NCBI RefSeq assembly: GCF_021513255.1
Contig: NZ_CP090977.1
Span: forward strand, 1,054,001-1,118,000
DNA length: 64,000 nucleotides
Source: Planococcus sp. 107-1
GTDB lineage: Bacteria; Bacillota; Bacilli; Bacillales_A; Planococcaceae
Direction of reading: 5' to 3'
How positions within the stretch are numbered: the stretch's first letter is position 1; every line of letters begins with the position of its first letter. The translations under genes and the position numbers were made by a program. Below the pieces are notes generated by a model that saw only the letters and a list, made by a program, of their open reading frames with translations, was not told the origin of the DNA and ran no database searches. Positions 49,711 through 58,928 of this stretch are shown here, piece after piece.

Positions 49711-50850
49711 TTAATAATTCATATATTCAACAAATAGATTTAATGTATCATCCATGATTTTATCGGTATGATGAATGTACGTTTTTGTTGTAGTATCTCT
49801 ACCGGAATGTCCTAATCGTTGTTGAATACCTACCAAGCTTGCTCCTGCTTCAGTTAATAAAGTGGGATGTGTATGTCTAAACCCATGAGGTGACAGGTAA
49901 GGTAAACTATATTTTTCTTGAATGTTTCGTCCCCATTTCCATGTAAGAGAGGGCTGAATAAGGTGATTTTTTGTGTTTGGGAAAACGAGTTGATTGCTGT
50001 TGTCCTTCTCAACATTGTTGGGAATTTTTACTTGTTCTTTTTGCCAAACTTTTAAAAGTTCTAATGTATTTGAATCTATTTTAATGGCACGAGTTTCTCC
50101 GGTTTTTGTTTCACTAAAACTCAATTTCATATTCTCGTCTGTAGAAATTGCCTTGTATACATAAATTTCTTTTTCTTCAAAGTCTACATCACACCAATGA
50201 AGAGCTAAACACTCGCTTTTTCGCATACCTGTATATGCTAAAAGACGATAAAAAGCATGAATCATGGTATTTCCTTCATTTTTTACAGCTTCTAAAAAAT
50301 GAATTAATTCGCCACGTGAGTAGTATTTATTCCCATTTGATGATTTTTTTTGTTTAGGAGTTTCTACTAATTTGAAAGGGTTAGTTTGAATATAACCTAG
50401 TTTAATTGCATAAGTCATTACACTTGAAGCGTATGAAATTACGCTTTTAAAGCGTTCAAACTTTTCAACCCAGTAGTATGAATAATTTTCGCAGATAGCA
50501 AAATTAATTTTATCAATTCTAAGGTTTCCTATGGCAGGTAATATGTGATTTTGAAACAGTCTTGTAGTTTTAAAAAAAGTCGATGGCTTTACTTTTTTTC
50601 TATAGTTTACTTTCCATGCCTCATAGACCTCTTCATAAGTTATATATTGCTGCTTTTTATATGTGCCTTCTCTATAAGCATTCTTTAAGCGATCATATAT
50701 AGTTTGGGCTTCTCTTGTGGTTTTAAATGTCCGTCGAGTTGTGCTTACTTCTTTTCCGGTAAGAGGATCCACCCCAAGATATATTTTGAACATGTAACGA
50801 ATATCTCCGTTTTTGAGTTTGTATGGTTTAATTGCTGGGTTAGTGTGCAT
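49711..50850 (-). CDS. Tyrosine recombinase, phage/ICE integrase (island integrase 2)
   Basis: 379 residues, a paralogue of integrase 1 (same opening plan, YLGVDPLTGKEVSTTRR) but well diverged. Catalytic Arg in TGMRKSECL near 220, HGFRHTHPT near 328, LGHSG near 355, Tyr in TKTYIHHT near 365. It lies in one unit with the excisionase-like gene upstream (18-base gap). Two integrases facing the same ssrA end suggest two elements inserted in tandem, or one element that acquired a second module. Confidence 0.92.
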   Translation of the reverse strand: MHTNPAIKPYKLKNGDIRYMFKIYLGVDPLTGKEVSTTRRTFKTTREAQTIYDRLKNAYREGTYKKQQYITYEEVYEAWKVNYRKKVKPSTFFKTTRLFQNHILPAIGNLRIDKINFAICENYSYYWVEKFERFKSVISYASSVMTYAIKLGYIQTNPFKLVETPKQKKSSNGNKYYSRGELIHFLEAVKNEGNTMIHAFYRLLAYTGMRKSECLALHWCDVDFEEKEIYVYKAISTDENMKLSFSETKTGETRAIKIDSNTLELLKVWQKEQVKIPNNVEKDNSNQLVFPNTKNHLIQPSLTWKWGRNIQEKYSLPYLSPHGFRHTHPTLLTEAGASLVGIQQRLGHSGRDTTTKTYIHHTDKIMDDTLNLFVEYMNY

Positions 50851-50868
50851 TATTCTTTCTCCTTCTAA

Positions 50869-51100
50869 TTAATAACTATATTCTTTTAAAAAATTATCAA
50901 TATCGGTTTTTGAAACTCTTTTTTACGCCATTGATTTCGGAAATCTTCAATCCGCAATCACGGAACTTAATGAACGTGTTGTAACAAACATTGGCATAAT
51001 CTGCGCCTTCTTTAAGTGACATCCATTCTCTAAACGGTGCTTTTTTAAGAATTTCCTTTAAAACCTCTTCTAACATTTCTTTTACTTCGGTTTGTTGCAT
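50869..51100 (-). CDS. Excisionase-like helix-turn-helix protein, frameshifted as sequenced
   Basis: A small winged-helix protein: REWMSLKEGADYANVCYNT.. (first part) is the Tn916-Xis / MerR-like DNA-binding opening. As given it stops at 50897. Removing one A from the A6 run (plus-strand T run 50919-50924) continues the frame as GVKRVSKTDIDNFLKEY to a stop at 50869, which is the expected ending of such proteins and lies 18 bases before integrase 2. About 76 residues. It probably directs excision with integrase 2. Confidence 0.75.
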
Positions 51101-51403
51101 TGTTTTCTCTCCTTTGTAGTATTAAGTTTTTTGTTTTGGATAAAGTTGATTACTTCAAGGCGTTATACATCATAGACTATAAATCCTAGTATTTTAAGAG
51201 CAAAATTAATTTTTTTATTCATAATTCAATTTGTATATAAAATAATTTGGTAATGCCCTATAAAAAAATTTGCCTGTAAGTTAAAGTCTGATTTGCACTC
51301 TTTTTGTTTTTCTTGAAGTAAGCATAGATACTATAGCAGTGGATATTAGCCGTTCGAATACTTTTTCGTTTTTTGATTGAAATAATTTTTTTGATTTTGT
51401 CTG

Positions 51404-51565
51404 ATGCTTAATAAACGCTTGATTTTAGTGGAATTAGAAGAGGAAGAAAAGATATGTCGTTTCAGAATGAGAATAGAATTAGGATAGATGCTACCTAGCT
51501 CGTATTTCAGAGAATTGATTAAGAAGAGGAATTTAAAGAAAGCGGGAGCTGGAGGAGATAATTAA
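51404..51565 (+). other. Possible degenerate small gene with an in-frame TAG
   Basis: One frame reads 27 residues (MLNKRLILVELEEEEKI..), a TAG at 51485, then directly ATG and 25 more residues (MLPSSYFRELIKKRNL..). No good ribosome site precedes the first ATG. It may be a decayed gene, two tiny ORFs or chance. The rest of 51101-51700 shows no gene, only AT-rich sequence. Confidence 0.25.
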
Positions 51566-51704
51566 TAGAATTCTTAGAGCTACAGTTCGTTGTATTGTCA
51601 TTCAAAGAATTTAGATAGGATTTGATGTTAAATATTCTGGATTTTTAATGAAGTGTGGTTCTAAATTATAATTCTCTTCGGAGAATGCATGTAATAGGAG
51701 GGTT

Positions 51705-51916
51705 ATGAAAAAGTTCGATAAGAGTGATTAGAAACAGTGTATTTTGTATTTGAGAAATGGGTCAGTGATCATTATTATGTCTGTAAGCGATTAAATTTTT
51801 GTGGGCTTTGCATGAGTCATGAGTCTCTGCAGCTCTACAGGCATGATTTCTATGTAACCGGGCGCAGTGGTAAGCGTTTCACACCCTACAAGGATTATCA
51901 TGGTCGCTACTCCTAA
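51705..51916 (+). CDS. Small Cys/Tyr-rich protein, hidden by a frame break
   Basis: From 51728 a frame stays open for 62 codons to TAA at 51914, in AT-rich DNA where stops are frequent. It contains VCKRLNFCGLCMSHESL (a C-x2-C pair) and ends TPYKDYHGRYS. An AGGAGG stands at 51696-51701, before ATG 51705 (MKKFDKSD), three bases away; adding one T at 51726-51728 joins it to the open frame, giving about 70 residues. I do not recognise the family. The short ribosome-site spacing keeps confidence low. Confidence 0.4.
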
Positions 51917-52005
51917 TAAGATCGAAGAGTCGAATTTAATCAGAAGATTTATCTTTTTTTGAGTTGACTAGTGACTAATATTTCAATTGCTGTAAGCAAA
52001 ATAGA

Positions 52006-52033
52006 AAAAAGCATCAATTAATGATGCTTTTTA
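52006..52033 (-). terminator. Terminator of the 71-residue membrane protein gene
   Basis: AAAAAGCATCA / TGATGCTTTTT stem with loop ATTAA, T/A runs on both sides; overlaps the stop codon at 52031. Confidence 0.75.
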
Positions 52034-52246
52034 ATGTACAAATATTGTGCCGAGTTGCATTGGTCCGAAACTTAAATAACCAGCTAAAAGAATTGCGATA
52101 ATAATAGTGAAATTAATAAATAGTTTGTTCAATCTGCCAAAGAGTATATAGCAAATAATAATTAGAGTAACGGCCATCCCTCCGAAAATCAATATAGGAG
52201 ATATAGCCATTAAGATTTCACTTTCTTGTCCTTCTAAAAAATTCAA
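52031..52246 (-). CDS. Small two-segment membrane protein, unknown
   Basis: 71 residues from a TTG start with GGAGG nine bases upstream. Two hydrophobic segments (ISPILIFGGMAVTLIIICYILFG in part, and LFINFTIIIAILLAGYLSF in part) separated by a short basic loop. Small membrane proteins like this occur in islands and prophages as holin-like or toxin-like products; nothing here shows which. It has its own terminator. Confidence 0.55.
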   Translation of the reverse strand: MNFLEGQESEILMAISPILIFGGMAVTLIIICYILFGRLNKLFINFTIIIAILLAGYLSFGPMQLGTIFVH

Positions 52247-52461
52247 AATTGTAATCCTCCATGGTTTTGGTTTTTATTCAGCTGATAACCATACTGAACA
52301 AGAAATGTTATTCTAATTTCTTATAGGTATTGGTCTTAGCGCTTTGTGTAATGTAAGTGAAAGGGAGTTTTAGAACTGTTGGTAGTAACTGTGTTGTAAA
52401 TGTAGTTATAACTGCTTAGATTAAGGATTCATTTTATATCTTCAATTAAAAAATACATAAT

Positions 52462-53043
52462 TTATGCTTGTTTAAAATCTTTTAGGTAATGCTTATTGAT
52501 TTTTAAAAGAACTTTACTGAGATCACCTTTGGACTCGATGGATATAAGTTCAGAATTAATCTCAGGAAACTTACTGAAGAATTTTGATTCTTTCTTAGAT
52601 TCAAAAACTATTGTTGCTTCTTTAGTAATCTTCATAAAAGCTTCATTTCTTAAATTAGTAAGTAAAGTCTTCCACTTTTTGTGATTTTGAGTTAAACGCT
52701 GATAATTAACAAGGTAGGCTGGGTTCACTTTATTAAGCGCGGTTAAATCATATTGATAATAGTTGACCATATTTGAAGCTTCCTCAATTCCAATACTGAA
52801 GCTCTCAAGATCTGAAGAAGTTGTTATGAGTATTTTACGTGTGTTCTCATATTTAAGTTCCAATTCTTTTTTATTGCTAAGTGCTTTTCTAGATGAATCT
52901 ATTACGTAGTTTTCAGCACCCCTAGCGCCTTTCAATGCAAGAGTAGCAGCCACTTCTTTTACGACTTTTTCTCCTAATTTTTTTGTTGTATCATTTTTAA
53001 TTATATTGATACCTTGTTGTGTGGCTTTAGCAATAAAACTCAT
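52462..53043 (-). CDS. Hypothetical 193-residue helical protein next to the Qat operon
   Basis: Start 53043 with AAGGGGGAAG upstream. The N-terminal part (residues 1-50) is a small-residue-rich amphipathic stretch (EKVVKEVAATLALKGARGAEN), followed by charged helices with coiled-coil tendency. I recognise no family. It is divergent from qatA with 335 bases between, so shared control or an accessory role in defence is possible but unproven. AT-rich like the rest of the island. Confidence 0.6.
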   Translation of the reverse strand: MSFIAKATQQGINIIKNDTTKKLGEKVVKEVAATLALKGARGAENYVIDSSRKALSNKKELELKYENTRKILITTSSDLESFSIGIEEASNMVNYYQYDLTALNKVNPAYLVNYQRLTQNHKKWKTLLTNLRNEAFMKITKEATIVFESKKESKFFSKFPEINSELISIESKGDLSKVLLKINKHYLKDFKQA

Positions 53044-53221
53044 CTTACTTCCCCCTTATAAAAAATGAATAGTATGTGTAGGACTATTAAGAAAATAATA
53101 TCATTGTGAGTATTTTAATGTAAGTAGTTGGAAAGGAAAATATAAAGTTGGAAATGATAGAAAAGTATCGAAAGTTTAATAGTCATTATTTTAAGACTCC
53201 TGGCTGGTCAGAGAAGTTATT

Positions 53222-53259
53222 AAGAGTGCGGAAATTACGATTATCGCGCTCTTTTTTTA
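53222..53259 (+). terminator. Orphan terminator in the gap before qatA
   Basis: AAGAGTGCG / CGCGCTCTT (one G-U) followed by seven T, plus-strand orientation, inside the 335-base gap 53044-53378. No supported gene precedes it on that strand, so it may end a small RNA or leader, or attenuate qat transcription. Confidence 0.5.
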
Positions 53260-53378
53260 TCTGGTTAAATTACGAGTGTAAAGATATGCATCTTTAATTT
53301 ATTCTGAAATTTCTCAACAAAAAATGGTTATTTCTTGATAAAATAATAAATGAAGGAAAATGGAAATGAGGGCTATAT

Positions 53379-55327
53379 ATGTGGGCAGATAATGAAACAG
53401 CAGTTGATTTTTTAGGATTTAAAGTTCACTCCGATTTAATAAGATCTGTTGTAACAGATCAAAATCTATTACCTACTACGATTGGTTTATTTGGAGATTG
53501 GGGCAGTGGCAAGACTAGTATTATGAAAATGCTCGAACATGATTTAGATTCTGAAAATTATGATGAACAATCGGATAAAGAAAAATATGAAAAGATTTTA
53601 TGTATCTATTTTAATGGATGGTTATTTGAAGGATATGACGATGCTAAAGCAGCAATTTTAACTTCAATATTAACGCAAATTGCTGAGAAAAAAAGTTAAG
53701 CGCAAAAATGCGTGAGAAAATAAGCGGTCTTATACAGTCGGTGAATTGGATGAGACTTGCAAAAAGCAGTATGAAAGAAATTGGTATACCAGCATTATCA
53801 GCTTATTTAACTGGCGGTGCTAGCTTACTTCCAACTGCAATTTCGAAAGCAAAATCAATGCTACCTAGTGAAAATGAAGAAGGCAATATAGGAGAAGATA
53901 TTCAAACCGAACCAGAATTACTTACAGATCGACTATTAAACGAGAGGTCACCTGATTCTATTCATATGGATGTTCGAACTTTTAGAGAACGTTTTTCTGA
54001 GTTATTAGACGAATGTAAAATCGATTCTTTAGTTGTGTTGATTGATGATTTAGATAGATGCTCACCTGAAAGAATAATCGAAAATTTAGAGGCAATTAAA
54101 TTATTTTTGAATGTACCTAATACTTCATTTGTTATTGGAGCAGATCCACGGATTGTAAGACACGCAATTCAAGTTCGATATAACTCTGTTGAATTTGAAA
54201 AAAATGAAAGTAATAGATTTTCTTCTGAAGCACTGATTAATGATTATTTAGAAAAATTAATACAAATTCCATACTATATTCCTCGTTTATCTCCAGCTGA
54301 AGTAGAATCGTACATGGCACTATTGTTCTGTAATAAAGACATTGTAGATACGGAAATGTTTAACTCCGTGTTTACACATTGCAATGAGCAAAGATTAAAG
54401 AATAGATATGCTACATTCGGATATTCTTCAGTAAATGCCGTTTTCGAAAAACAAGGTTTAACAGTGCCTGAAGTATTATCTAATAGTCTTAATTTTTGTT
54501 CATCAATTTCTCAATTAATTACCGAGGGGTTAAATGGTAATCCACGTCAAATAAAAAGATTTTTAAATGCCTATACACTTAGAAAAAAATTGGCAGAAGT
54601 CGCATCTTTAGAGGAAGTTAAAGATGACATATTAGTAAAATTAATGGTATTGGAATATTCGCATCCGAGAGAATTCAGGCAATTATTCGAGTGGCAAGCA
54701 TCACAGGAAGGATTGCCTGAACAAATAAAATTACTAGAAACAGCTTTGTTACAAAATCCTGAGAAAGCAGAGGAAGTAGAAAAAATAGATCAGAACTGGT
54801 CGACTTCATTTATGAAAAAATGGATATCAATGGAACCATTTCTTACGGATATAGATTTACGGGATTATTTCTGGGTTGCACGCGATAAATTAGCTTCTAC
54901 ATTTAGCGGGCTATCCATGGTTTCACCTATAGTAAGAATAACTCTTAAAGATCTTACATCTGGCATATCTGGAAAGCAAAATCAAGCTGTATCTGCTATC
55001 AAGGAATTTTCTGAACAAGAAAGGGTTTCGTTACTAGATATTTTATCCACTAATGTACTAAGAAATCCTGATCAAACAACCTTATATAAAGGTTTAAGAT
55101 CGCTAGTTGAAAATGATATTGAAGGAAGTGCGTCTACTTATTTTAGAGTAATGGAAGAGTGCAATCACGAATTAGCACCAGCTAGCGAAGGTATCGAAAT
55201 TCTAACATTAATGAATAAAAAACCAAATTTAAAATCTGAACTTGAAGCGTTAGTTGTTGTTATAAAAGAAAAGCTAGATACTCGTATTGGTCAAGCTCTT
55301 ATAGCTGCTGAAGGGAGAAAAAAATAA
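53379..55327 (+). CDS. qatA: QatA: KAP-family P-loop ATPase of the Qat defence system, frameshifted as sequenced
   Basis: About 649 residues. Walker A GLFGDWGSGKTS near residue 42 and Walker B VVLIDDLDRCSPERI near 225, with the FVIGADPRIV sensor region near 258, are typical of KAP NTPases. As given, it stops at 53699 and resumes in another frame: one A is missing from the A run at 53689-53695 (AEKKKLSAKMREKI when restored). The unit qatA-qatB-qatC-qatD is the gene order of the antiphage Qat system described in 2020. GAGGG precedes ATG 53379. It is followed after one base by qatB, so one operon. Confidence 0.88.
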
Positions 55328-55328
55328 A

Positions 55329-56057
55329 GTGGGTACTTCGACAGGATATGATGCTCCAACAACTCCGCAGTGGAGTGACTTGAAAAGTGATATTACAAGG
55401 TTAGCTCGCGACGGGAAACCTAATACCGAACAATCTCGGGAAGTTATTAGAAAATATATTAATTCGAACGGCGGTAGTAAAAATATAAGTCAAGGGAAAG
55501 GAGTAGTAAGCAGCAATTCTGCTCAAAGGACCGCGAGCAAAATATCCGGATTCCTTTTTGATGTAAGGCAATACGGTTTCGAAGAAGCTCTGCATCGATT
55601 AAATGTAAAATCTTATAAAGGAATGAATACATTAGAGTTCACATTAACTTTGACTGACTTTCTTAGCGAATCAGCAACATCTTTAGACGATGCTGATTCG
55701 AGAAATGCCCTTTCAAGGTTAATGGAGGAATTATTTAATGAAGCTGCTGATGTAGAAGAATTGAATAGCGTATTGGAGCAGAAGTTAGAGGAGTTTGATA
55801 TAGAAGGAATTCTTATCAAATTTTTCAGCTACTATTTATACGAGCAATTTTGTCGCGTTTTTTATGAAAGACTGGTAACAAGAGTTGGAGACATCAAAGC
55901 TGAATCCTTCCTTTCAGGTATTTATGATTATATTATATCTGAAGTGCATTTATTAAATTCTGAAGATTCTCTAACCTCAACTGATTGGGGATCAATTGAT
56001 CTTAATGAAACTAGTAGTGATATCTTGAATAGGACTTTAACGATTTATGGAGGATAA
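55329..56057 (+). CDS. qatB: QatB of the Qat defence system
   Basis: 242 residues from a GTG start two bases after qatA. It begins MGTSTGYDAPTTPQW, the small-residue opening I associate with QatB proteins, then a Ser/Asn-rich stretch and a helical, acidic C-terminal half (EELNSVLEQKLEEFDIEGI). No catalytic motif is known. The call rests mainly on position between a KAP ATPase and a QueC-like gene. Its end overlaps the qatC ribosome site. Confidence 0.8.
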   Translation: MGTSTGYDAPTTPQWSDLKSDITRLARDGKPNTEQSREVIRKYINSNGGSKNISQGKGVVSSNSAQRTASKISGFLFDVRQYGFEEALHRLNVKSYKGMNTLEFTLTLTDFLSESATSLDDADSRNALSRLMEELFNEAADVEELNSVLEQKLEEFDIEGILIKFFSYYLYEQFCRVFYERLVTRVGDIKAESFLSGIYDYIISEVHLLNSEDSLTSTDWGSIDLNETSSDILNRTLTIYGG

Positions 56058-56058
56058 A

Positions 56059-57393
56059 ATGGAATTTAAAATTCAAGTAACCTCAAGTGAAAATCAGAGA
56101 AATGGAATAAAGGATGTTAAAATTACTAATGACAAATTAAGTAACGAGGTAGAATTAGATATTAACTTCACTAAGTTACTAAAATTTAATAATACTGTTT
56201 CTCCGGTTCTTAAAGACTTTTTATTTTTTTCTGCGATTATCTATTCGATTGATAAATCTATAAGCAGAAGAAAGTTTAAAGACAATTGGACTAGAGATTT
56301 AAACGTTGAAATACCCTTAATAAATTTTGAAATATATAATTCAGTAAAAATGGAAATCGAAAATGCAGTGTCTTTTTTAACAGGTGATAATTGGAGTTTT
56401 AACTTTATTGAATTAGAGGAAGATGTTTTTATCGAGGTTAAAGGGATTGAACTAGACAGCTCCTACCCAAAACACACAAGTTTATTTTCTGGTGGACTTG
56501 ATTCATTGATTGGAGTAATTAATTGGTTAGAAGAAAATCAAGGAGAAAGCCTAGCTTTAGTAGGTCATTATGATAGGCACATAACTCAACCGAAAACAGA
56601 TCAAGACTTACTATTTGATTTAATAAAACAGGAATATGGAAATAGGATTGATTTGGTACAAGTTAGAGTAGGGCAATTTCATGGAGGCGAGGAAACTTCA
56701 CTAAGAAGTCGATCTCTTTTGTTTATCGCTTTGGGACTGTTTGTTAGTAATAGTGTTTCTAAAACTGGTTCTTTAATGATTCCGGAAAATGGAGTTATTG
56801 CACTTAATGTACCGTTAACACCTTCTAGAAGAGGCTCTTGCAGTACTAGGACAGCACATCCTTTCTTTTTATTGAGCATCCAAGATATATTGATTAAGCT
56901 GAACGTAGAAAATAAATTAGAAAATCCTTTAAGATTTAATACTAAAGGTGAAGCGGTAGCTAACTGTGTGAACCAACGTTTACTAAACGAGTGTATTCAA
57001 TATAGTGTGTCTTGCGGTAAACGTGGACATACTGCAACATGGCAAAATAGAACTGCAAAAGGATGTGGCAGGTGCGTGCCTTGTATTTATAGACGCGCGG
57101 CACTTCATACTATAAATGCAGATAATGAATTATATGGTGTTGATATATGTTCAGATAGAATAGATATTGATTCACACGGTGAATCAGAACAAGACTTAAG
57201 AGCATTTCTTTCATTTTTAAGAAAAAAATATACGGCGGATGATATTTCTAAGATTCTACTATCGAACGGAAAAATAGCATTCGATGAACTATTCGTTTAT
57301 TCGAAAATGGTCCATAGAGCAATGGAAGAATTGAAAATTTTACTCAAAGATAAAGGAAATCAAAAAATAAATGAAAAATCAGGAATATTCTAA
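56059..57393 (+). CDS. qatC: QatC: QueC-like enzyme of the Qat defence system
   Basis: 444 residues. The PP-loop ATP pyrophosphatase motif LFSGGLDSLIGVINW is near residue 144, and a Cys-rich zinc block (SCGKRGHTATW.. and GCGRCVPCIYRRAALH) near 320-350; both belong to the QueC family, which makes the 7-cyano-7-deazaguanine base. The N-terminal 130 residues are extra relative to housekeeping QueC, as in QatC. Start 56059 follows TGGAGGA; the ATG at 56047 lies in qatB. Overlaps qatD by 23 bases. No queuosine genes stand nearby, which argues for the defence role. Confidence 0.88.
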   Translation: MEFKIQVTSSENQRNGIKDVKITNDKLSNEVELDINFTKLLKFNNTVSPVLKDFLFFSAIIYSIDKSISRRKFKDNWTRDLNVEIPLINFEIYNSVKMEIENAVSFLTGDNWSFNFIELEEDVFIEVKGIELDSSYPKHTSLFSGGLDSLIGVINWLEENQGESLALVGHYDRHITQPKTDQDLLFDLIKQEYGNRIDLVQVRVGQFHGGEETSLRSRSLLFIALGLFVSNSVSKTGSLMIPENGVIALNVPLTPSRRGSCSTRTAHPFFLLSIQDILIKLNVENKLENPLRFNTKGEAVANCVNQRLLNECIQYSVSCGKRGHTATWQNRTAKGCGRCVPCIYRRAALHTINADNELYGVDICSDRIDIDSHGESEQDLRAFLSFLRKKYTADDISKILLSNGKIAFDELFVYSKMVHRAMEELKILLKDKGNQKINEKSGIF

Positions 57394-58147
57394 AAAGAGT
57401 TTAATTGTTGATTCTCATTGTCACATTGATTTATATAAAAACCCTCATAAAACTTGTGAAGCAATTGTTCGGGACAATATCAAGACTATAGCCGTCACAA
57501 ATTTACCGAGCCATTTTGAAATTGGTTACCCACATATATTGAAATATAAAAATATACGGCTAGCTTTAGGATTTCATCCATTGCATATACAAGATTTAGA
57601 AAATGAAATTAAAATTTTTGAAAGAAGTTTAGATAAAACTTCTTATATTGGAGAAATTGGCTTAGATTTCACAAAAAAAGGACAAGAAAGTAAGGAACTA
57701 CAAATTAATGTTTTTGACTTTATATTAAATAAGATGAGTTCAAATCCAAAGTTTATCACCATTCATTCTAGAAGAGCAGAACGAGTAGTGTTAGAAATGT
57801 TAGATAAATATAAAATGTATCCATGTATCTTCCATTGGTATACAGGTCCACTGAGTCTTATTGATGAAATTATTAAATCTGGTCATTATTTTTCAATAAA
57901 TCCTTCTATGGTTGTAAGTATAAATGGTATTAAAATAATTAATAGAATTCCTAAAGAAAGGATATTAACAGAAACAGACGGCCCATTTGGAAAAGTTAAT
58001 GATGAAGTAATTCTTCCAAGAGATGTAAGAATTGTGATAAAGTACTTGTCGGAAATATGGGGAACTCCCTTTGAAGAAACGGAAAGAATAATATACTCGA
58101 ATTTTAGTGAATTATTAAAACCAATCAAAAAGATGAGAAGTCTTTAA
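57371..58147 (+). CDS. qatD: QatD: TatD-like metal-dependent DNase of the Qat defence system
   Basis: 258 residues, TatD/amidohydrolase fold. Metal ligands in DSHCHIDLY near residue 14, Glu in IGEIGLDFT near 94, His in TIHSRRAE near 130 and FHWYTG near 155, Asp in ETDGPFG near 198. TatD enzymes are 3'-exonucleases. The start lies within the end of qatC (translational coupling). Last gene; a terminator follows. Confidence 0.9.
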   Translation: MKNQEYSKKSLIVDSHCHIDLYKNPHKTCEAIVRDNIKTIAVTNLPSHFEIGYPHILKYKNIRLALGFHPLHIQDLENEIKIFERSLDKTSYIGEIGLDFTKKGQESKELQINVFDFILNKMSSNPKFITIHSRRAERVVLEMLDKYKMYPCIFHWYTGPLSLIDEIIKSGHYFSINPSMVVSINGIKIINRIPKERILTETDGPFGKVNDEVILPRDVRIVIKYLSEIWGTPFEETERIIYSNFSELLKPIKKMRSL

Positions 58148-58191
58148 AAAGTTTTTTATTGAATTTAAAATTTATTTAATATGGGGTATCT

Positions 58192-58235
58192 AAAAGGGAG
58201 TGTGAAAATAGCCATTATCACACTCCTTTTGTTAG
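58192..58235 (+). terminator. Terminator of the qat operon
   Basis: AAAAGG-G-AGTGTGA / TCACACT-CCTTTT (single bulge), loop of 12 bases, followed by TTTTG. Confidence 0.75.
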
Positions 58236-58370
58236 GGAATAGCAAAGTCTACATAAGGGCGAATGGTGTTTTCGAAGATACTGTTATAGATTTAAGAAAG
58301 ACTTATAAGTATAGTTGCGGTTAAAATGAATATTTCTAAAAAATTAGCCGCATTATAAATAAAGAAGAAG

Positions 58371-58397
58371 GCAACGTAACAAACGTTGCTTTTTTTA
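58371..58397 (+). terminator. Second terminator-like hairpin downstream of qat
   Basis: GCAACGT / ACGTTGC with loop AACAA and seven T. No supported gene lies between it and the first terminator. Confidence 0.6.
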
Positions 58398-58882
58398 TAT
58401 GCTCAAACAGCAGAACAATAAAATATCACATACTATATATTAATCATTAGATATTCAATACAGTGATAAGCATGGGATTTGAAAAAGAATTTCCTTTGCA
58501 TGGTTCATCTCTTGCTCCAGTGAAAAAGAATTAAGGTGATTTAGATATAAACCCAAACGAATTATTGAAACCTAATTAGAAATTGAGATCGAAATTAATA
58601 AGATAGTTCATTGTCTCACTAAAGTCACGTGTCCGAAACGTTGATATAACAGAGATTTCTATAAAAAAATCTTTGAATTGTGACAAAAGTTGAAAAAGGA
58701 TATATTGTTTCATACAGTCATTTATATAGATAGTAAGCTTGAATAAGAAAACTTTTATATACCTCTGAAAAGATGTCAAAAAGTCACATAACAGAAGAAA
58801 AAGCCAGTCATACCAAGCGATAGCAACCTAAGAAGCTTGTGACAGAGCCAACTTTTCTTAAAATATATTTTTTGTTTGTCAC
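58398..58882. other. Non-coding AT-rich gap between qat and the ATPase gene
   Basis: The genes on both sides converge on this stretch. Only short open frames are present (for example 20 codons from about 58470 and a 67-codon minus frame at 58576-58779 with no ribosome site), none of which I accept. No repeats or further hairpins stand out. Confidence 0.5.
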
Positions 58883-58923
58883 AAAAAAAGCCAGATTGAC
58901 CGCTTTGAGCGGAGTCAATCTGG
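58883..58923 (-). terminator. Terminator of the island ATPase gene
   Basis: CCAGATTGAC..GC / GC..GTCAATCTGG, about 12 bp with one bulge, followed on the minus strand by seven T; six bases after the stop codon. Confidence 0.85.
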
Positions 58924-58928
58924 ACTTA

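Noticed and set aside
53147..53290. 47-codon open frame before qatA (begins MIEKYRKF)
   Set aside because: A clear terminator hairpin lies in its middle and no proper ribosome site precedes it.
58576..58779. 67-codon minus frame downstream of qat
   Set aside because: No ribosome site, composition typical of AT-rich non-coding DNA.
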